Positions 1-8,369 of a stretch of DNA of 27,662 bases are shown in pieces; positions within the stretch are counted from its first letter, which is position 1; every line of letters starts with the position of its first letter. The position numbers and the translations under genes were made by a program. The stretch spans positions 1 to 27,662 of the forward strand of contig CACJQJ010000009.1 of assembly GCA_902595525.1 (NCBI GenBank), written 5' to 3'. The notes beneath the pieces are model-generated. The model saw only the letters and a program-made list of their open reading frames with translations. It was not told the DNA's origin and ran no database searches. The DNA comes from an uncultured Alphaproteobacteria bacterium (lineage in GTDB: Bacteria > Pseudomonadota > Alphaproteobacteria > HIMB59).

Positions 1-1
1 A

Positions 2-1279
2 TTTGACGACTATACTAACTCTGAAATTCGAAGAGCTGCAGAAACAGGTATTTATGACATTAGAGGTGGTGGTTCAAAAAAAAGACTACCTCATTTTGAC
101 GATCTTCTTTTTTTAGGCGCATCAATGTCAAGATACCCTTTAGAGGGCTACAGAGAAAAGTGTAGCACTAACGTCACTCTTGGAACAAGATTTGCAAAAA
201 AACCGCTTGAATTAGATATTCCAATAACAATTGCTGGAATGAGCTTTGGAGCTCTCTCAGGACCTGCGAAAGAAGCGCTTGGAAGAGGAGCTAGTATTGC
301 CGGGACTTCAACGACAACAGGCGATGGAGGTATGACTCCTGAGGAAAGAGGACAATCAAAACATTTGGTGTATCAATTACTTCCCTCAAGATATGGAATG
401 AACCCAGAGGATCTTAGAAAAGCAGATGCTATTGAGGTTGTGATAGGTCAAGGAGCCAAACCTGGCGGTGGAGGAATGTTACTTGGTCAAAAGATAAGTG
501 ATCGTGTTGCTGATATGAGAACATTACCAAAAGGAATTGATCAGAGATCAGCATGTAGACATCCTGATTGGACTGGACCAGATGATTTGGAAATTAAAAT
601 TTTAGAACTCAGGGAAATAACAGGTTGGAACGTTCCGATATTTGTAAAAATTGCAGGATCTAGGCCTTACTACGATACTGCTCTTGCAGTGAAAGCTGGT
701 GCAGATGTAGTGGTACTAGATGGTATGCAAGGAGGTACTGCAGCTACACAAGAGGTATTTATCGAAAACGTAGGTCAGCCAACATTGGCATGTATTAGAC
801 CAGCAGTAGATGCTTTATTAGACTTGGATATGCATAGGAAAGTTCAGTTAATAATCTCAGGTGGAATTAGAAATGGTGCGGATGTCGCAAAAGCTATGGC
901 ATTAGGCGCTGATGCAGTTTCCATTGGTTCATCTGCGTTAATTGCACTTGGCGATAATGATCCAAAGTGGGAGAACGATTACAAAAAACTTGGAACAACA
1001 GCTGGAGCTTTCGATGATTGGCATGAAGGTAAAGACCCATCTGGTATAAATACACAAGATCCAAAATTAATGAAAAGATTGGACCCAGTTAAAGGGGGCA
1101 AAAGACTCTCCAATTATCTTAAAGTTATGACCCTTGAAGCCCAAACTATCGCAAGAGCATGTGGTAAAAACGACTTGCATAATCTTGAACCTGAGGACTT
1201 ATGTGCATTAACTGTTGAAGCCGCTGCAATGGCAAGGGTTCCTCTTGCAGGAACTGGTTGGGTTCCTGGTAAGATTTAA
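2..1279 (+). CDS. FMN-binding glutamate-synthase-like protein lacking Fe-S cysteines (5' end outside window)
   Basis: The frame is open from base 2 to the TAA at 1277-1279, so the gene enters from the left; the first ATG at 125 is internal, because the residues before it (LPHFDDLLFLGA) align with the N-terminal part of the complete paralog at 6861-8195 (IPHWDDLVFLPG). It belongs to the GltB FMN-domain/MgsC/GlxD family: conserved stretches include GYREKC, MSFGALS, RHPDWTGPDDL and a flavin-phosphate loop (SGGIRNGADVAKAMALGADA). The family uses FMN to turn 2-oxoglutarate imines into glutamate or N-alkylglutamate. Odd feature: the Cys-x2-Cys-x4-Cys of the paralog (3Fe-4S ligands in glutamate synthase) is replaced by AFDDWHEGKDPSG (about 1006-1044), with no cysteine. 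It is therefore probably a cluster-free variant; its partner subunits would lie upstream, outside the window. Family assignment is secure, substrate unknown. Confidence 0.9.
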   Translation, partial: FDDYTNSEIRRAAETGIYDIRGGGSKKRLPHFDDLLFLGASMSRYPLEGYREKCSTNVTLGTRFAKKPLELDIPITIAGMSFGALSGPAKEALGRGASIAGTSTTTGDGGMTPEERGQSKHLVYQLLPSRYGMNPEDLRKADAIEVVIGQGAKPGGGGMLLGQKISDRVADMRTLPKGIDQRSACRHPDWTGPDDLEIKILELREITGWNVPIFVKIAGSRPYYDTALAVKAGADVVVLDGMQGGTAATQEVFIENVGQPTLACIRPAVDALLDLDMHRKVQLIISGGIRNGADVAKAMALGADAVSIGSSALIALGDNDPKWENDYKKLGTTAGAFDDWHEGKDPSGINTQDPKLMKRLDPVKGGKRLSNYLKVMTLEAQTIARACGKNDLHNLEPEDLCALTVEAAAMARVPLAGTGWVPGKI

Positions 1280-1314
1280 TAATTAGTTGTTTACTTTTTA
1301 ATTTCCTCTAGAAT

Positions 1315-1331
1315 GTTTCATTCTGTGGAAC
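1315..1331. promoter_or_regulatory. Candidate IclR-family operator, upstream of iclR-type gene
   Basis: GTTTCATTCTGTGGAAC is an imperfect inverted repeat (GTTTCA-N5-TGGAAC) ending 18 bp before the TTG start of the IclR gene. It matches the perfect palindrome at 2161-2177 at 13 of 17 positions, with identical spacing. Location suggests autoregulation. Binding by the adjacent IclR protein is inferred. Confidence 0.55.
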
Positions 1332-1349
1332 GTTTGTAGGAGGATAGTT

Positions 1350-2120
1350 TTGCAACAAGATTTAAAATACATCAATAAGTCTCTAGAAAAGTCTTTTAAA
1401 ATTCTTGAAATTTTATCAAAATCAATTTTCCCTTTGAAGGCATCAAATATTTCTAGAAAAGCAGTTTTATCTAGAACAACTACATTCAGACTATTGTCTG
1501 TTTTATCTCAACTTGGTTATATTCATAAAAACACTGGAACAAATACATACACAATGGGTCATAAAGCTTTTCAATTTGGAGAAACCTCAGATTATCTTCA
1601 GTCAATTTCTGAAACTTCTAAAGAAATTTTAAAAGAGGTTTCCAGTAAAACAAATTTAATTACATATTTAGCAATGCTTGAAGGCTCTCAAATAGTTCAT
1701 TCTGATAAAATTTCTGACAATAATGATGATGCAACTATTAGAACTTTCAGAATGAGGCTTGATGCTCATTGCTGTGCTTTAGGAAAAGTCATGCTTGCGT
1801 ACAGACCTGAAAATGAAATTGCAACGATTTATCGAAGTTATAATTTTTATCCTCACACAAATAATACAATTACAAATTTAAATGATTTAAAAAGACAATT
1901 AGGCAAAATTAGAACTAACGGTTATGCACTTAATCATGGAGAGGCTTTTGAAAACTCATATGGAATTGGAGTAGCAATTTTAGACAAGGACAAAAGATCA
2001 TTTGCAGGAATCGCCTTATCTGGAAGTAAAAATATTTTAAACCCAAAAACCATGATTGATTATGTTGATCTTCTTCAAAGTGCCTCAATTAAAATTTCTC
2101 GACTAATTGTTGCTAATTGA
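1350..2120 (+). CDS. IclR-family transcriptional regulator
   Basis: A 256-aa protein of usual IclR length. An N-terminal winged helix-turn-helix occupies about residues 10-65 (recognition region ISRKAVLSRTTTFRLLSVLSQLGY), and the remainder (about 80-250) is the IclR effector-binding domain, with the typical small-residue segment near HCCALGKVMLAY and the GIGVAI and FAGIALSG strands. Translation starts at TTG (1350), supported by a strong GGAGG at 1339-1343; no ATG lies nearby. It sits between the Cys-less FMN protein and the FAD/GS/mgs operon. A shared 17-bp palindrome lies in front of both this gene and the operon, so it probably regulates itself and the amine operon, with an unknown small-molecule effector. 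Family assignment is confident; regulon is inferred. Confidence 0.92.
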   Translation: MQQDLKYINKSLEKSFKILEILSKSIFPLKASNISRKAVLSRTTTFRLLSVLSQLGYIHKNTGTNTYTMGHKAFQFGETSDYLQSISETSKEILKEVSSKTNLITYLAMLEGSQIVHSDKISDNNDDATIRTFRMRLDAHCCALGKVMLAYRPENEIATIYRSYNFYPHTNNTITNLNDLKRQLGKIRTNGYALNHGEAFENSYGIGVAILDKDKRSFAGIALSGSKNILNPKTMIDYVDLLQSASIKISRLIVAN

Positions 2121-2156
2121 CGATTATTGTTGATAAATAATAGATTTTTTTAAAAA

Positions 2157-2181
2157 TTTTGTTTCATAATTTGAAACAAAA
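2157..2181. promoter_or_regulatory. Perfect palindrome, candidate IclR operator of the FAD/GS/mgs operon
   Basis: A perfect 10-bp inverted repeat: left arm TTTTGTTTCA (2157-2166), 5-bp spacer TAATT, right arm TGAAACAAAA (2172-2181). The core GTTTCATAATTTGAAAC repeats the motif in front of the IclR gene. It lies 56 bp before the FAD oxidoreductase start, in the 117-bp gap between the regulator and the operon. IclR-type proteins typically bind such palindromes. A terminator role is less likely because the stem is A/T-rich and the same motif recurs in front of the regulator. Confidence 0.65.
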
Positions 2182-2237
2182 TGTGTTTTTTTCATACCTC
2201 GCAGACAAAATGTAATTGCTTGGAGGTTACTAAAATA

Positions 2238-3584
2238 ATGAGCTTACCTACTAAATGTGACTATTTAATAATCGGGGCTGGAATTCACGGTCTGAGCACC
2301 GCATGGCACCTTTGTAAAAAATTATCCAGTAAGGGCCAACTCAAAGAAAATTCTGTAGTCGTTTTGGAAAAATCTAAAGTTGCAAATGGAGCAAGTGGTG
2401 TTGCATGTGGAATTGTAAGGAACAACTACTACCAGCCTGCAATGAGAAGATTAATGGCTCATTCTGTAAATGTTTGGAATGAGAATGCTGAGGCTTTAAC
2501 CTACAAACCAGTTGGTTATATGCAGATCAACTCCGAGCTAATGCAAGAGGGGATGTCTGAAGTTTATGAGCAGCAAAAAGAAATAGGATTTGACTCCGAG
2601 TTTATCGAGGGAGCTTCAGATTGTGATAAGTATATGAAAGATATGTTACCAGATTGGCAAGCTCAAGGCATCACTTCAGTCTTACACGAAAAGAAAACAG
2701 GATATGGAGCTAATAGAGGCGCCATAGAGGGCTTTCATAAGCTAGCAGTATCGGCTGGAGCAAAAGTTTTAGAAGGCGTGACCGTCAACAATTTAATTTC
2801 TTCTAATGGTAGCGGAGCAGTTTCGGCTGTAGAAACATCAGAGGGTAAAATTGAATGTACTCAATTAGTTGTTGCAGCTGGTCCGTGGGTAAGAAAATTT
2901 TGGGAAATTTTAGAATTACCTAACACAGTTAAAATTAAAAAACCAGATGGTTCATTTACTGATGATATACCTATGTGGTCATACATGGCTCTTGAAGAAG
3001 GTGAGTTGGAAGTTGACCCAAGAAGTTATAAAACTGCAAATGGGACAGAGTACCCTGTTATTCATGTAGACACAGAAGCTACACTTGTCTCAAATAAAAC
3101 AGGAGATGTTATACATGAGAATGTCATGTGGGGTTTTTATTATAAACCCGATGTCTACAGAGATGGGATACAAGGTGGTTCCTCTCCATATGACATAAAT
3201 AAACCTGTAAATGATATAAGTCTTGATCCTTATGGTCATGACTCAGACGAGTTTCAGCCAAGGGCCTCTTTCGAGGATAAATGGACCTCAGCTTTGGCTT
3301 TTTGCCAAAAGCAATTTGATGGATGTCACGCTAAATACAAGAAGCAAAAAGCTGGCGGTATTGGCTGTGTTACTCCAGATCGTTTTCCCGTATTCGACCA
3401 ATACAGAGAAAACGTATATATTATAGCTGATGCAAATCATGGATACAAAATGGCTGGGTTAGGTGATCTTGTATCTAATGAGTTACTTGGTGAGAAATCT
3501 GAAATTCTAGAACCTTTTAGATTTTCTCGTTATGAAGAAGGGAAGTTACATCCGGTTTCAAAGAGCCCGTTCCCTTGGAGTTGA
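2238..3584 (+). CDS. FAD-dependent oxidoreductase, DAO/sarcosine-oxidase-beta-like
   Basis: The start at 2238 is preferred over the upstream ATG at 2181: GGAGG lies at 2222-2226, the N-terminus then begins just before the Rossmann fold, and 2181 falls inside the candidate operator. The resulting 448-aa protein has the ADP-binding motif GAGIHG at residues 13-18, an acidic strand end (VVVLEK), a SGVACGIVRNNY segment like that of sarcosine oxidase beta, and a C-terminal flavin segment with CVTPDRFPVF and DANHGYKMAGLGD. The DAO family oxidises secondary or tertiary amines or N-alkyl amino acids to an imine/aldehyde plus amine. It is the first gene of an operon with a GS-like ligase and mgsABC, so an N-alkylglutamate is a reasonable substrate. 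No SoxA-, SoxD- or SoxG-like subunits accompany it, unlike the four-subunit N-methylglutamate dehydrogenase MgdABCD. Confidence 0.88.
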   Translation: MSLPTKCDYLIIGAGIHGLSTAWHLCKKLSSKGQLKENSVVVLEKSKVANGASGVACGIVRNNYYQPAMRRLMAHSVNVWNENAEALTYKPVGYMQINSELMQEGMSEVYEQQKEIGFDSEFIEGASDCDKYMKDMLPDWQAQGITSVLHEKKTGYGANRGAIEGFHKLAVSAGAKVLEGVTVNNLISSNGSGAVSAVETSEGKIECTQLVVAAGPWVRKFWEILELPNTVKIKKPDGSFTDDIPMWSYMALEEGELEVDPRSYKTANGTEYPVIHVDTEATLVSNKTGDVIHENVMWGFYYKPDVYRDGIQGGSSPYDINKPVNDISLDPYGHDSDEFQPRASFEDKWTSALAFCQKQFDGCHAKYKKQKAGGIGCVTPDRFPVFDQYRENVYIIADANHGYKMAGLGDLVSNELLGEKSEILEPFRFSRYEEGKLHPVSKSPFPWS

Positions 3585-3605
3585 TGTAAAAGGAGGAGGA
3601 ATAAA

Positions 3606-5075
3606 ATGACAGCGCTAGAAACGTACGTTAAGGATAAAAAGAGACAAGACTATATAAAACAAGTCCGAAAAAAAATTGATAAATTAGGAATTGAATACAT
3701 TTATTATCAATTTATTTCTGTTACAGGTAGAATTGTAGGTAAAGGTGTTCCTGCAGATCATTGGGAGAGTGTAGCCAATAAAGGTTTCCAATTAGTTTAT
3801 GGAGCAACTGCTAATCTATTTACAAATAGACACGGTGATTACATAGGTTATGGACCAGAGGCCCATGAATTAGTGGGTATACCTGACCCTGAAACATTTG
3901 TTCAAATTCCATGGGATAAAAGAATTGCCAGAGTTTTTTGTACTTGTTTTAGAAACAGGGAAGAAGAAAATGATCCTGGTGGTTATCTTACATCTGATTG
4001 CAGAGGTAACTTAAAAAGAGCCCACGAAGAATTCAAAAAGAAACACAAACTAGAATTACGAGCAGGAACAGAACCTGAGATGATGTGGTTAACTAAAAAC
4101 GAAGATGGATCACCAACTGGTTCAGGTTTCTCTAAACCTTACTGCTATCACATTGATCAATTTGAGTCATTAAGACCTGTTTACATGAAAGTAATTGAGT
4201 ATTCACGTGCTATGGGTTTGGACATTATCCAAGGTGATCATGAGGATGCGCCTGGACAATTAGAACTAAATTTCAACTATGACGATGTTGTTAGAAATGC
4301 TGACAGGCTATCAACTTATAGACAAATCTGTGCTCAAGTAGCAAGAGAATTCAATTTGATTGCTTGTTTCCTAAGTAAACCTTTTGTTGGAGTATCTGCT
4401 TCTGGGTGTCACACAAATATTTCACTCTGGAAGGGTGGAAAAGATGAGTTAATTCCATGTGGTAATAAGACTATCCCAGGTATGGAAAATGTATTCCATC
4501 ACCGCAGGGGAGGCACAAATGTCTTTATGCCTGACGGAAAAGATAGAAGAATTCCTGGAAAAATAGGTCTTCAAGCTATTGGTGGTGTTATGGAACACCT
4601 ACCTGCTTTAACTGCCTTAGGTTCCTCAACTGTGAATTCATATAGAAGACTCTGGGATACAGGTTTTTGGGCTCCAGTTTATGCGGACTGGGGATATCAA
4701 AACAGAACTTGTGGTTTAAGGGTATCTGCTCCTGGCAGATTTGAATATCGATCAGTCGACTCAGCTCACAATCCATACTTAATGGGAAGTGGTTTGTTGA
4801 AGGCATTCGATCATGGTATTTCAAAGAAAATGGATCCAGGTAAACCTGAACAACAAAATATGTATGAACAAATGAAAGCTGGTAAGCAAGTTGAAAAATT
4901 ACCGATGACTCTTGGTGAGGCATTAGATCGACTAGAAACCGACAAGGTAATTCAAGACGCCCTACCAGGTGATATGATGAAAGTATTTATGGAGTACAAA
5001 AGAGACGAGTGGGAAGAGTTCTTAGCCACTCCGACTCAATGGGATCTTGATAAATACTTAGATTGCTTACCATAA
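3606..5075 (+). CDS. Glutamine-synthetase-family ligase (gamma-glutamyl-amine ligase candidate)
   Basis: A 489-aa GS-fold protein, longer than GlnT/GmaS (about 435 aa). GS active-site motifs are present: TEPE at 155-158 and E213/E220 in the GDHEDAPGQLE segment (metal ligands), GCHTN at 267-271 (His269 then Asn where bacterial GSI has a second His), NSYRR at 344-348, and RFEYRSVD at 378-385. GS-family enzymes join ammonia or an amine to the gamma-carboxyl of glutamate using ATP. It is probably not the housekeeping GlnA. A very strong AAGGAGGAGG ribosome site precedes it. It lies 21 bp after the FAD oxidoreductase and 20 bp before mgsA, so it likely makes the gamma-glutamyl amide consumed by the Mgs subunits. 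The exact amine is unknown; methylamine is possible, but a better gmaS candidate lies at 9292-10599. Confidence 0.9.
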   Translation: MTALETYVKDKKRQDYIKQVRKKIDKLGIEYIYYQFISVTGRIVGKGVPADHWESVANKGFQLVYGATANLFTNRHGDYIGYGPEAHELVGIPDPETFVQIPWDKRIARVFCTCFRNREEENDPGGYLTSDCRGNLKRAHEEFKKKHKLELRAGTEPEMMWLTKNEDGSPTGSGFSKPYCYHIDQFESLRPVYMKVIEYSRAMGLDIIQGDHEDAPGQLELNFNYDDVVRNADRLSTYRQICAQVAREFNLIACFLSKPFVGVSASGCHTNISLWKGGKDELIPCGNKTIPGMENVFHHRRGGTNVFMPDGKDRRIPGKIGLQAIGGVMEHLPALTALGSSTVNSYRRLWDTGFWAPVYADWGYQNRTCGLRVSAPGRFEYRSVDSAHNPYLMGSGLLKAFDHGISKKMDPGKPEQQNMYEQMKAGKQVEKLPMTLGEALDRLETDKVIQDALPGDMMKVFMEYKRDEWEEFLATPTQWDLDKYLDCLP

Positions 5076-5095
5076 GCTAATTATAGGAGAAAAGT

Positions 5096-6037
5096 ATGTG
5101 TGGAATAGCTGGAGTTATAAATAGGAAAAAGACAGTTAACGTTGGTGAACAAATGGGTCTTATGTTGCAAGGCCTCAAGCATAGAGGACCTGATTCAACT
5201 GGATACGCTATGTATGGAACACCATTAAAAAAAGGCTTTGTTATGAGATTTAAAATTTCTGAAAACGAAGCTGAAAAAGTTAATGCAAATGTTGACTCAC
5301 CTGCTGATTTAAAGAACAGAAAAAATGCAGTTGACTCTATTTTAAAAAAACATGGCGCAAAAGTAACTAAAGAAAGCTCCAGCACTCCATATGCTTTTAG
5401 ATATGTATTTGATTTTAAAGGTGACCTCACAGATTTGGCCACTGAGATAGAAACAGTGGAAAAAACAGAAATTTTATCAATTGGTAAAGGTCTTGAACTC
5501 ATCAAAGACTTAGGTGATGCGAATACTGTATCAAATCAATATGGCCTTGATAAATTTATGGGCACCCACGGTATTGGCCATACTAGGATGGCCACTGAGT
5601 CTGATGTAGATATTAAATCTGCGCATCCATATTGGGCTTTCCCTTTTGAGGATGTGTCAGTTGTTCATAATGGTCAATTGACAAACTATTGGGGCAATAG
5701 AAGAGTGCTTGAGAGAAAAGGATATAGGTTTAATTCAAATTGTGACTCAGAAATAATTGCTGTTTATATTGCAGATAAGATGGCTAATGGCATTGAACTA
5801 GAAAAAGCTATGCATGATAGCTTGGATGAGCTCGATGGAGTTTTTACATATGTTGTAGCAACAAAGGATCAGTTGGGAATGGCCAAAGACCATATGGCCG
5901 CTAAGCCAATGGTAATCTATGAAAGTAAAGACATCGTAGCATGTGCATCAGAGGAAGTTGCAATTAGGAATATATTTCCTCACGAAATTAAAACATATGA
6001 CCCTTATGAAGCGGAGGTAAAAGTATGGCAGGCATAA
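5096..6037 (+). CDS. mgsA: N-methylglutamate synthase subunit A, class II glutamine amidotransferase (GlxB-like)
   Basis: A 313-aa Ntn-type class II amidotransferase domain. The mature nucleophile is Cys2 (MCGIAGV), followed by LKHRGPDSTG, GIGHTRMATES, and HNGQLTNYW plus SEIIAVYI in the C-terminal half. In the N-methylglutamate pathway this subunit acts with MgsB and MgsC, which resemble separated domains of the glutamate synthase large subunit, to move the methylamine of gamma-glutamylmethylamide onto a glutamate carbon skeleton. The last 13 bases overlap the start of mgsB, so the two are co-translated. The same trio is called glxBCD in rhizobia. Subunit family is confident; the actual substrate is inferred. 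Confidence 0.88.
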   Translation: MCGIAGVINRKKTVNVGEQMGLMLQGLKHRGPDSTGYAMYGTPLKKGFVMRFKISENEAEKVNANVDSPADLKNRKNAVDSILKKHGAKVTKESSSTPYAFRYVFDFKGDLTDLATEIETVEKTEILSIGKGLELIKDLGDANTVSNQYGLDKFMGTHGIGHTRMATESDVDIKSAHPYWAFPFEDVSVVHNGQLTNYWGNRRVLERKGYRFNSNCDSEIIAVYIADKMANGIELEKAMHDSLDELDGVFTYVVATKDQLGMAKDHMAAKPMVIYESKDIVACASEEVAIRNIFPHEIKTYDPYEAEVKVWQA

Positions 6038-6861
6038 CAAAAAGAACTACTGCTTTTGATGATGAAAATTTATCAGGTAGATCGCAAAAATTATACTTCG
6101 AAGTAACTGAAGAAGAAAATTATACCTACTATGGTAATCATGAAGTTGACTTTAATAAAAGAACCTCCATTGATTGTGAGGGCATTGATGCTCATGAATT
6201 GAATCAAAAAATTAGAGATTCAATTCGAAAGGGATATGGGTCTATTGTTATTAAAAACCCTGGTGCAAAGCATTCCCTCGGTGTGGGAATTTTGAATAAG
6301 TTAAATTTAATCTTTGAGGGTAGCTTAGGTTATTTTGGTATCGGTTGTATCGATGGTCCTACAGTGAGAGTTAACGGAAGAGTTGGTTGGTCATGTGCAG
6401 AAAATATGATGTCAGGAAAAGTTGTTGTTGAAAACAATGCAGGATCTTGTTTTGGAGCTGCTCTTAGAGGCGGTGACCTAATAGTTAAAGGTGATGCTGG
6501 TGCGAGAACTGGAATTGATATGAAAGGTGGCACTATTCTTATTGGTGGAAATGCTGGAGCTTACACTGGATTCATGATGCAAAGAGGTAGAATTATCGTT
6601 TGTGGTGATGTAAATGCAAACATGGGTGACTCAATGTATGATGGAATCATTTTTGTAGGAGGGGAGCCTCATTCGCTTGGAACAGACTGCGTACCTGGTG
6701 AAATGAATGAACACGAGGTTAGATGGCTAGAACAAAAAATTAAAAACGCTGAGATTGATTGCAAGGTCCCAGCTTCAAAATTTAAGAAATACGTTGCAGG
6801 AAGAATGCTCTGGAATTATGACAATCTAGAGCCAGCAGAAAAGAAAGGGATATTAGGCTAA
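6025..6861 (+). CDS. mgsB: N-methylglutamate synthase subunit B, GXGXG-domain protein (GlxC-like)
   Basis: A 278-aa protein corresponding to the C-terminal GXGXG beta-helix domain of the glutamate synthase large subunit. Glycine-rich turns repeat through the middle (GSLGYFGIG, GRVGWSCAENMMSGKV, GSCFGAALRGGDLIVKGDAG, GGTILIGGNAGAYTGF, GRIIVCGDVNANMGDS), spaced as in the right-handed helix. In glutamate synthases this domain is structural and positions the amidotransferase against the FMN domain. It begins 13 bp inside mgsA and its stop overlaps the mgsC ATG by one base, the arrangement expected for subunits made in equal amounts. Confidence 0.88.
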   Translation: MAGITKRTTAFDDENLSGRSQKLYFEVTEEENYTYYGNHEVDFNKRTSIDCEGIDAHELNQKIRDSIRKGYGSIVIKNPGAKHSLGVGILNKLNLIFEGSLGYFGIGCIDGPTVRVNGRVGWSCAENMMSGKVVVENNAGSCFGAALRGGDLIVKGDAGARTGIDMKGGTILIGGNAGAYTGFMMQRGRIIVCGDVNANMGDSMYDGIIFVGGEPHSLGTDCVPGEMNEHEVRWLEQKIKNAEIDCKVPASKFKKYVAGRMLWNYDNLEPAEKKGILG

Positions 6862-8195
6862 TGGCAAAACGTAATACACAATTATTAGGACAAAACTCAA
6901 TTTTTACCCCCGAGGTAATGGACGACATTCACATCAAATCACAACTTGGTCGTTATCGTATGCGTGGTATGGCGTTAATGAAAAAAATCCCCCACTGGGA
7001 TGATTTAGTTTTTTTACCAGGCACATTAACAAGATTTGTTATTGAAGGTTACAGAGAGAAATGTCTAACAGAAACAATTATAGGTCCTAGAGCAAAAAAT
7101 CCTATCAAACTTGATATTCCTGTTTACATAACAAGTATGAGTTTTGGTGCTCTTTCTTATGAAGCAAAAACTGCTTTAGCTAGAGGTTCATCAATGGCTG
7201 GAAGTGCAACATGCTCTGGAGAAGGGGGCATGATACCTGATGAGAGAAGGTACTCTCACAAATGGTATTATCAATGTATTCAATCAAGGTATGGTTTTAA
7301 CCCACACCATGCACAATTAGCTGACGCAATCGAGGTTTTTATTGGTCAAGGTCAAAAAGTTGGAATGGGCGGTCACTTGATGGGTCAGAAAGTTACTGAC
7401 CAAGTTGCTGAGATGAGATCACTACCTGCTGGTATTGATCAGAGATCTCCTGCCAGACATCCAGACTGGATGGGACCGGACGATTTAGCTCTAAAGGTTC
7501 AAGAATTAAGAGAATTAACTGACAATCAAGTTCCAATTCAATTGAAGTTAGGTGCATCAAGAGTATATGACGATGTCAGAATGGCAGCAAAATGTGACCC
7601 TGACTCTATATTTTTAGACTCTATGGAAGGTTCAACAGCAGCCGGTCCACACATTGCAGCAGCTAATACTGGTATTCCTGGTATTGGGGCAATTAGAGAA
7701 GCAAGAAGAGCTCTGGATGATGTGGGTAAAACTGGTGAAATATCATTAGTATTTGCTGGAGGTATTAGAGATGGAGCTGATATGGCTAAAGCCTTAGCTC
7801 TTGGGGCAGATGCTATTGCTATCGGTACAGCTGGATTAGTAGCACTGAACTGTAATAAAGATATTCCAGAAGCTGATTATGAAAAAGAAATGGGAGTGGA
7901 GGCAGGTTACTGCTATCACTGCCATACTGGTAGATGTCCAGTTGGTGTTGCCACACAGGATCCTGTTCTTAGAAGTAGATTAGATCCAACAGAGGCAGCC
8001 GAGAGAGTTTATAATTTGCTTAGCACTATGACTCTTGAGTGCCAAATGCTAGCAAGAGCATGTGGTAAGACAAACATTCACTCACTTGAGCCCGAAGATC
8101 TAGCCGCATTGACAATGGAATCATCAGCAATGGCTAAAGTTCCATTAGCTGGTACAGATTTAACAGTAGGTGTAGATAACTACCACTCAATTTAG
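6861..8195 (+). CDS. mgsC: N-methylglutamate synthase subunit C, FMN/Fe-S glutamate-synthase domain (GlxD-like)
   Basis: A 444-aa protein equal to the FMN-binding synthase domain of GltB. Visible landmarks: GYREKC, TSMSFGALS, RHPDWMGPDDL, the flavin-phosphate loop AGGIRDGADMAKALALGADA, and Cys351-x2-Cys354-x4-Cys359 within YCYHCHTGRCPVG, which correspond to the 3Fe-4S ligands of glutamate synthase. It would catalyse the redox half of N-methylglutamate (or N-alkylglutamate) formation on FMN. It overlaps mgsB by one base. It is clearly paralogous to the partial gene at 2-1279, which has lost all three cysteines. The function as a three-subunit N-methylglutamate synthase is well supported by mgsA-mgsB-mgsC order and the adjacent GS-like and FAD genes, although the amine is not proven. 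Confidence 0.9.
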   Translation: MAKRNTQLLGQNSIFTPEVMDDIHIKSQLGRYRMRGMALMKKIPHWDDLVFLPGTLTRFVIEGYREKCLTETIIGPRAKNPIKLDIPVYITSMSFGALSYEAKTALARGSSMAGSATCSGEGGMIPDERRYSHKWYYQCIQSRYGFNPHHAQLADAIEVFIGQGQKVGMGGHLMGQKVTDQVAEMRSLPAGIDQRSPARHPDWMGPDDLALKVQELRELTDNQVPIQLKLGASRVYDDVRMAAKCDPDSIFLDSMEGSTAAGPHIAAANTGIPGIGAIREARRALDDVGKTGEISLVFAGGIRDGADMAKALALGADAIAIGTAGLVALNCNKDIPEADYEKEMGVEAGYCYHCHTGRCPVGVATQDPVLRSRLDPTEAAERVYNLLSTMTLECQMLARACGKTNIHSLEPEDLAALTMESSAMAKVPLAGTDLTVGVDNYHSI

Positions 8196-8204
8196 GAGAG
8201 TATT

Positions 8205-8369
8205 ATGGTTAAAAAGAAAGTTACAAAAAAGAAATCAACTTCTGCAAAATCAAAAAAACCTACTAAGTCAAAAGGTTATCAAGTTGTCGGTGGAGCTAAA
8301 TTAAAAGATAAGGAAATTAAAACATCAAGAGAAAAAAATGATTGGCCAGCATATTGGTTATCGTTATGA
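8205..8369 (+). CDS. 54-aa lysine-rich ORF, possible N-terminal extension of the next gene
   Basis: Starts at ATG 8205, with AGGAGAG (8194-8200) just upstream, 9 bp after mgsC. The N-terminal half is a Lys/Ser/Thr tail (MVKKKVTKKKSTSAKSKK...), probably disordered; no membrane segment or known domain is seen. The frame ends at TGA 8367-8369, 32 bases inside the following ORF, which is in the +1 frame. A run of seven A (8332-8338) lies exactly where the frames meet: dropping one A would fuse this Lys-rich tail to the 114-aa protein. It is either a small operon gene coupled to the next or an N-terminal extension split by an indel. Function unknown. Confidence 0.5.
   Translation: MVKKKVTKKKSTSAKSKKPTKSKGYQVVGGAKLKDKEIKTSREKNDWPAYWLSL

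Noticed and set aside
2123..2151. Weak hairpin plus T-run after the iclR gene as a terminator
   Set aside because: The stem (ATTATT/AATAAT) is only six A/T pairs; too weak to call in DNA of this composition.
3809..4418. His-to-Asn change (GCHTN) in the GS-like ligase as a catalytic defect
   Set aside because: The same HTN form occurs in active eukaryotic-type GS enzymes; the metal-binding first His is kept.
4588..4923. Reverse-strand 111-aa ORF
   Set aside because: Shadow of the GS-like ligase coding sequence in a codon-biased region.
5077..5505. Reverse-strand 142-aa ORF
   Set aside because: It is antisense to mgsA, whose motifs are clear; no recognisable protein features.
8333..8339. A-AAA-AAT heptamer as a programmed -1 frameshift site
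   Set aside because: A -1 shift here runs straight into TGA at 8339-8341; reaching the 114-aa frame needs +1 instead.
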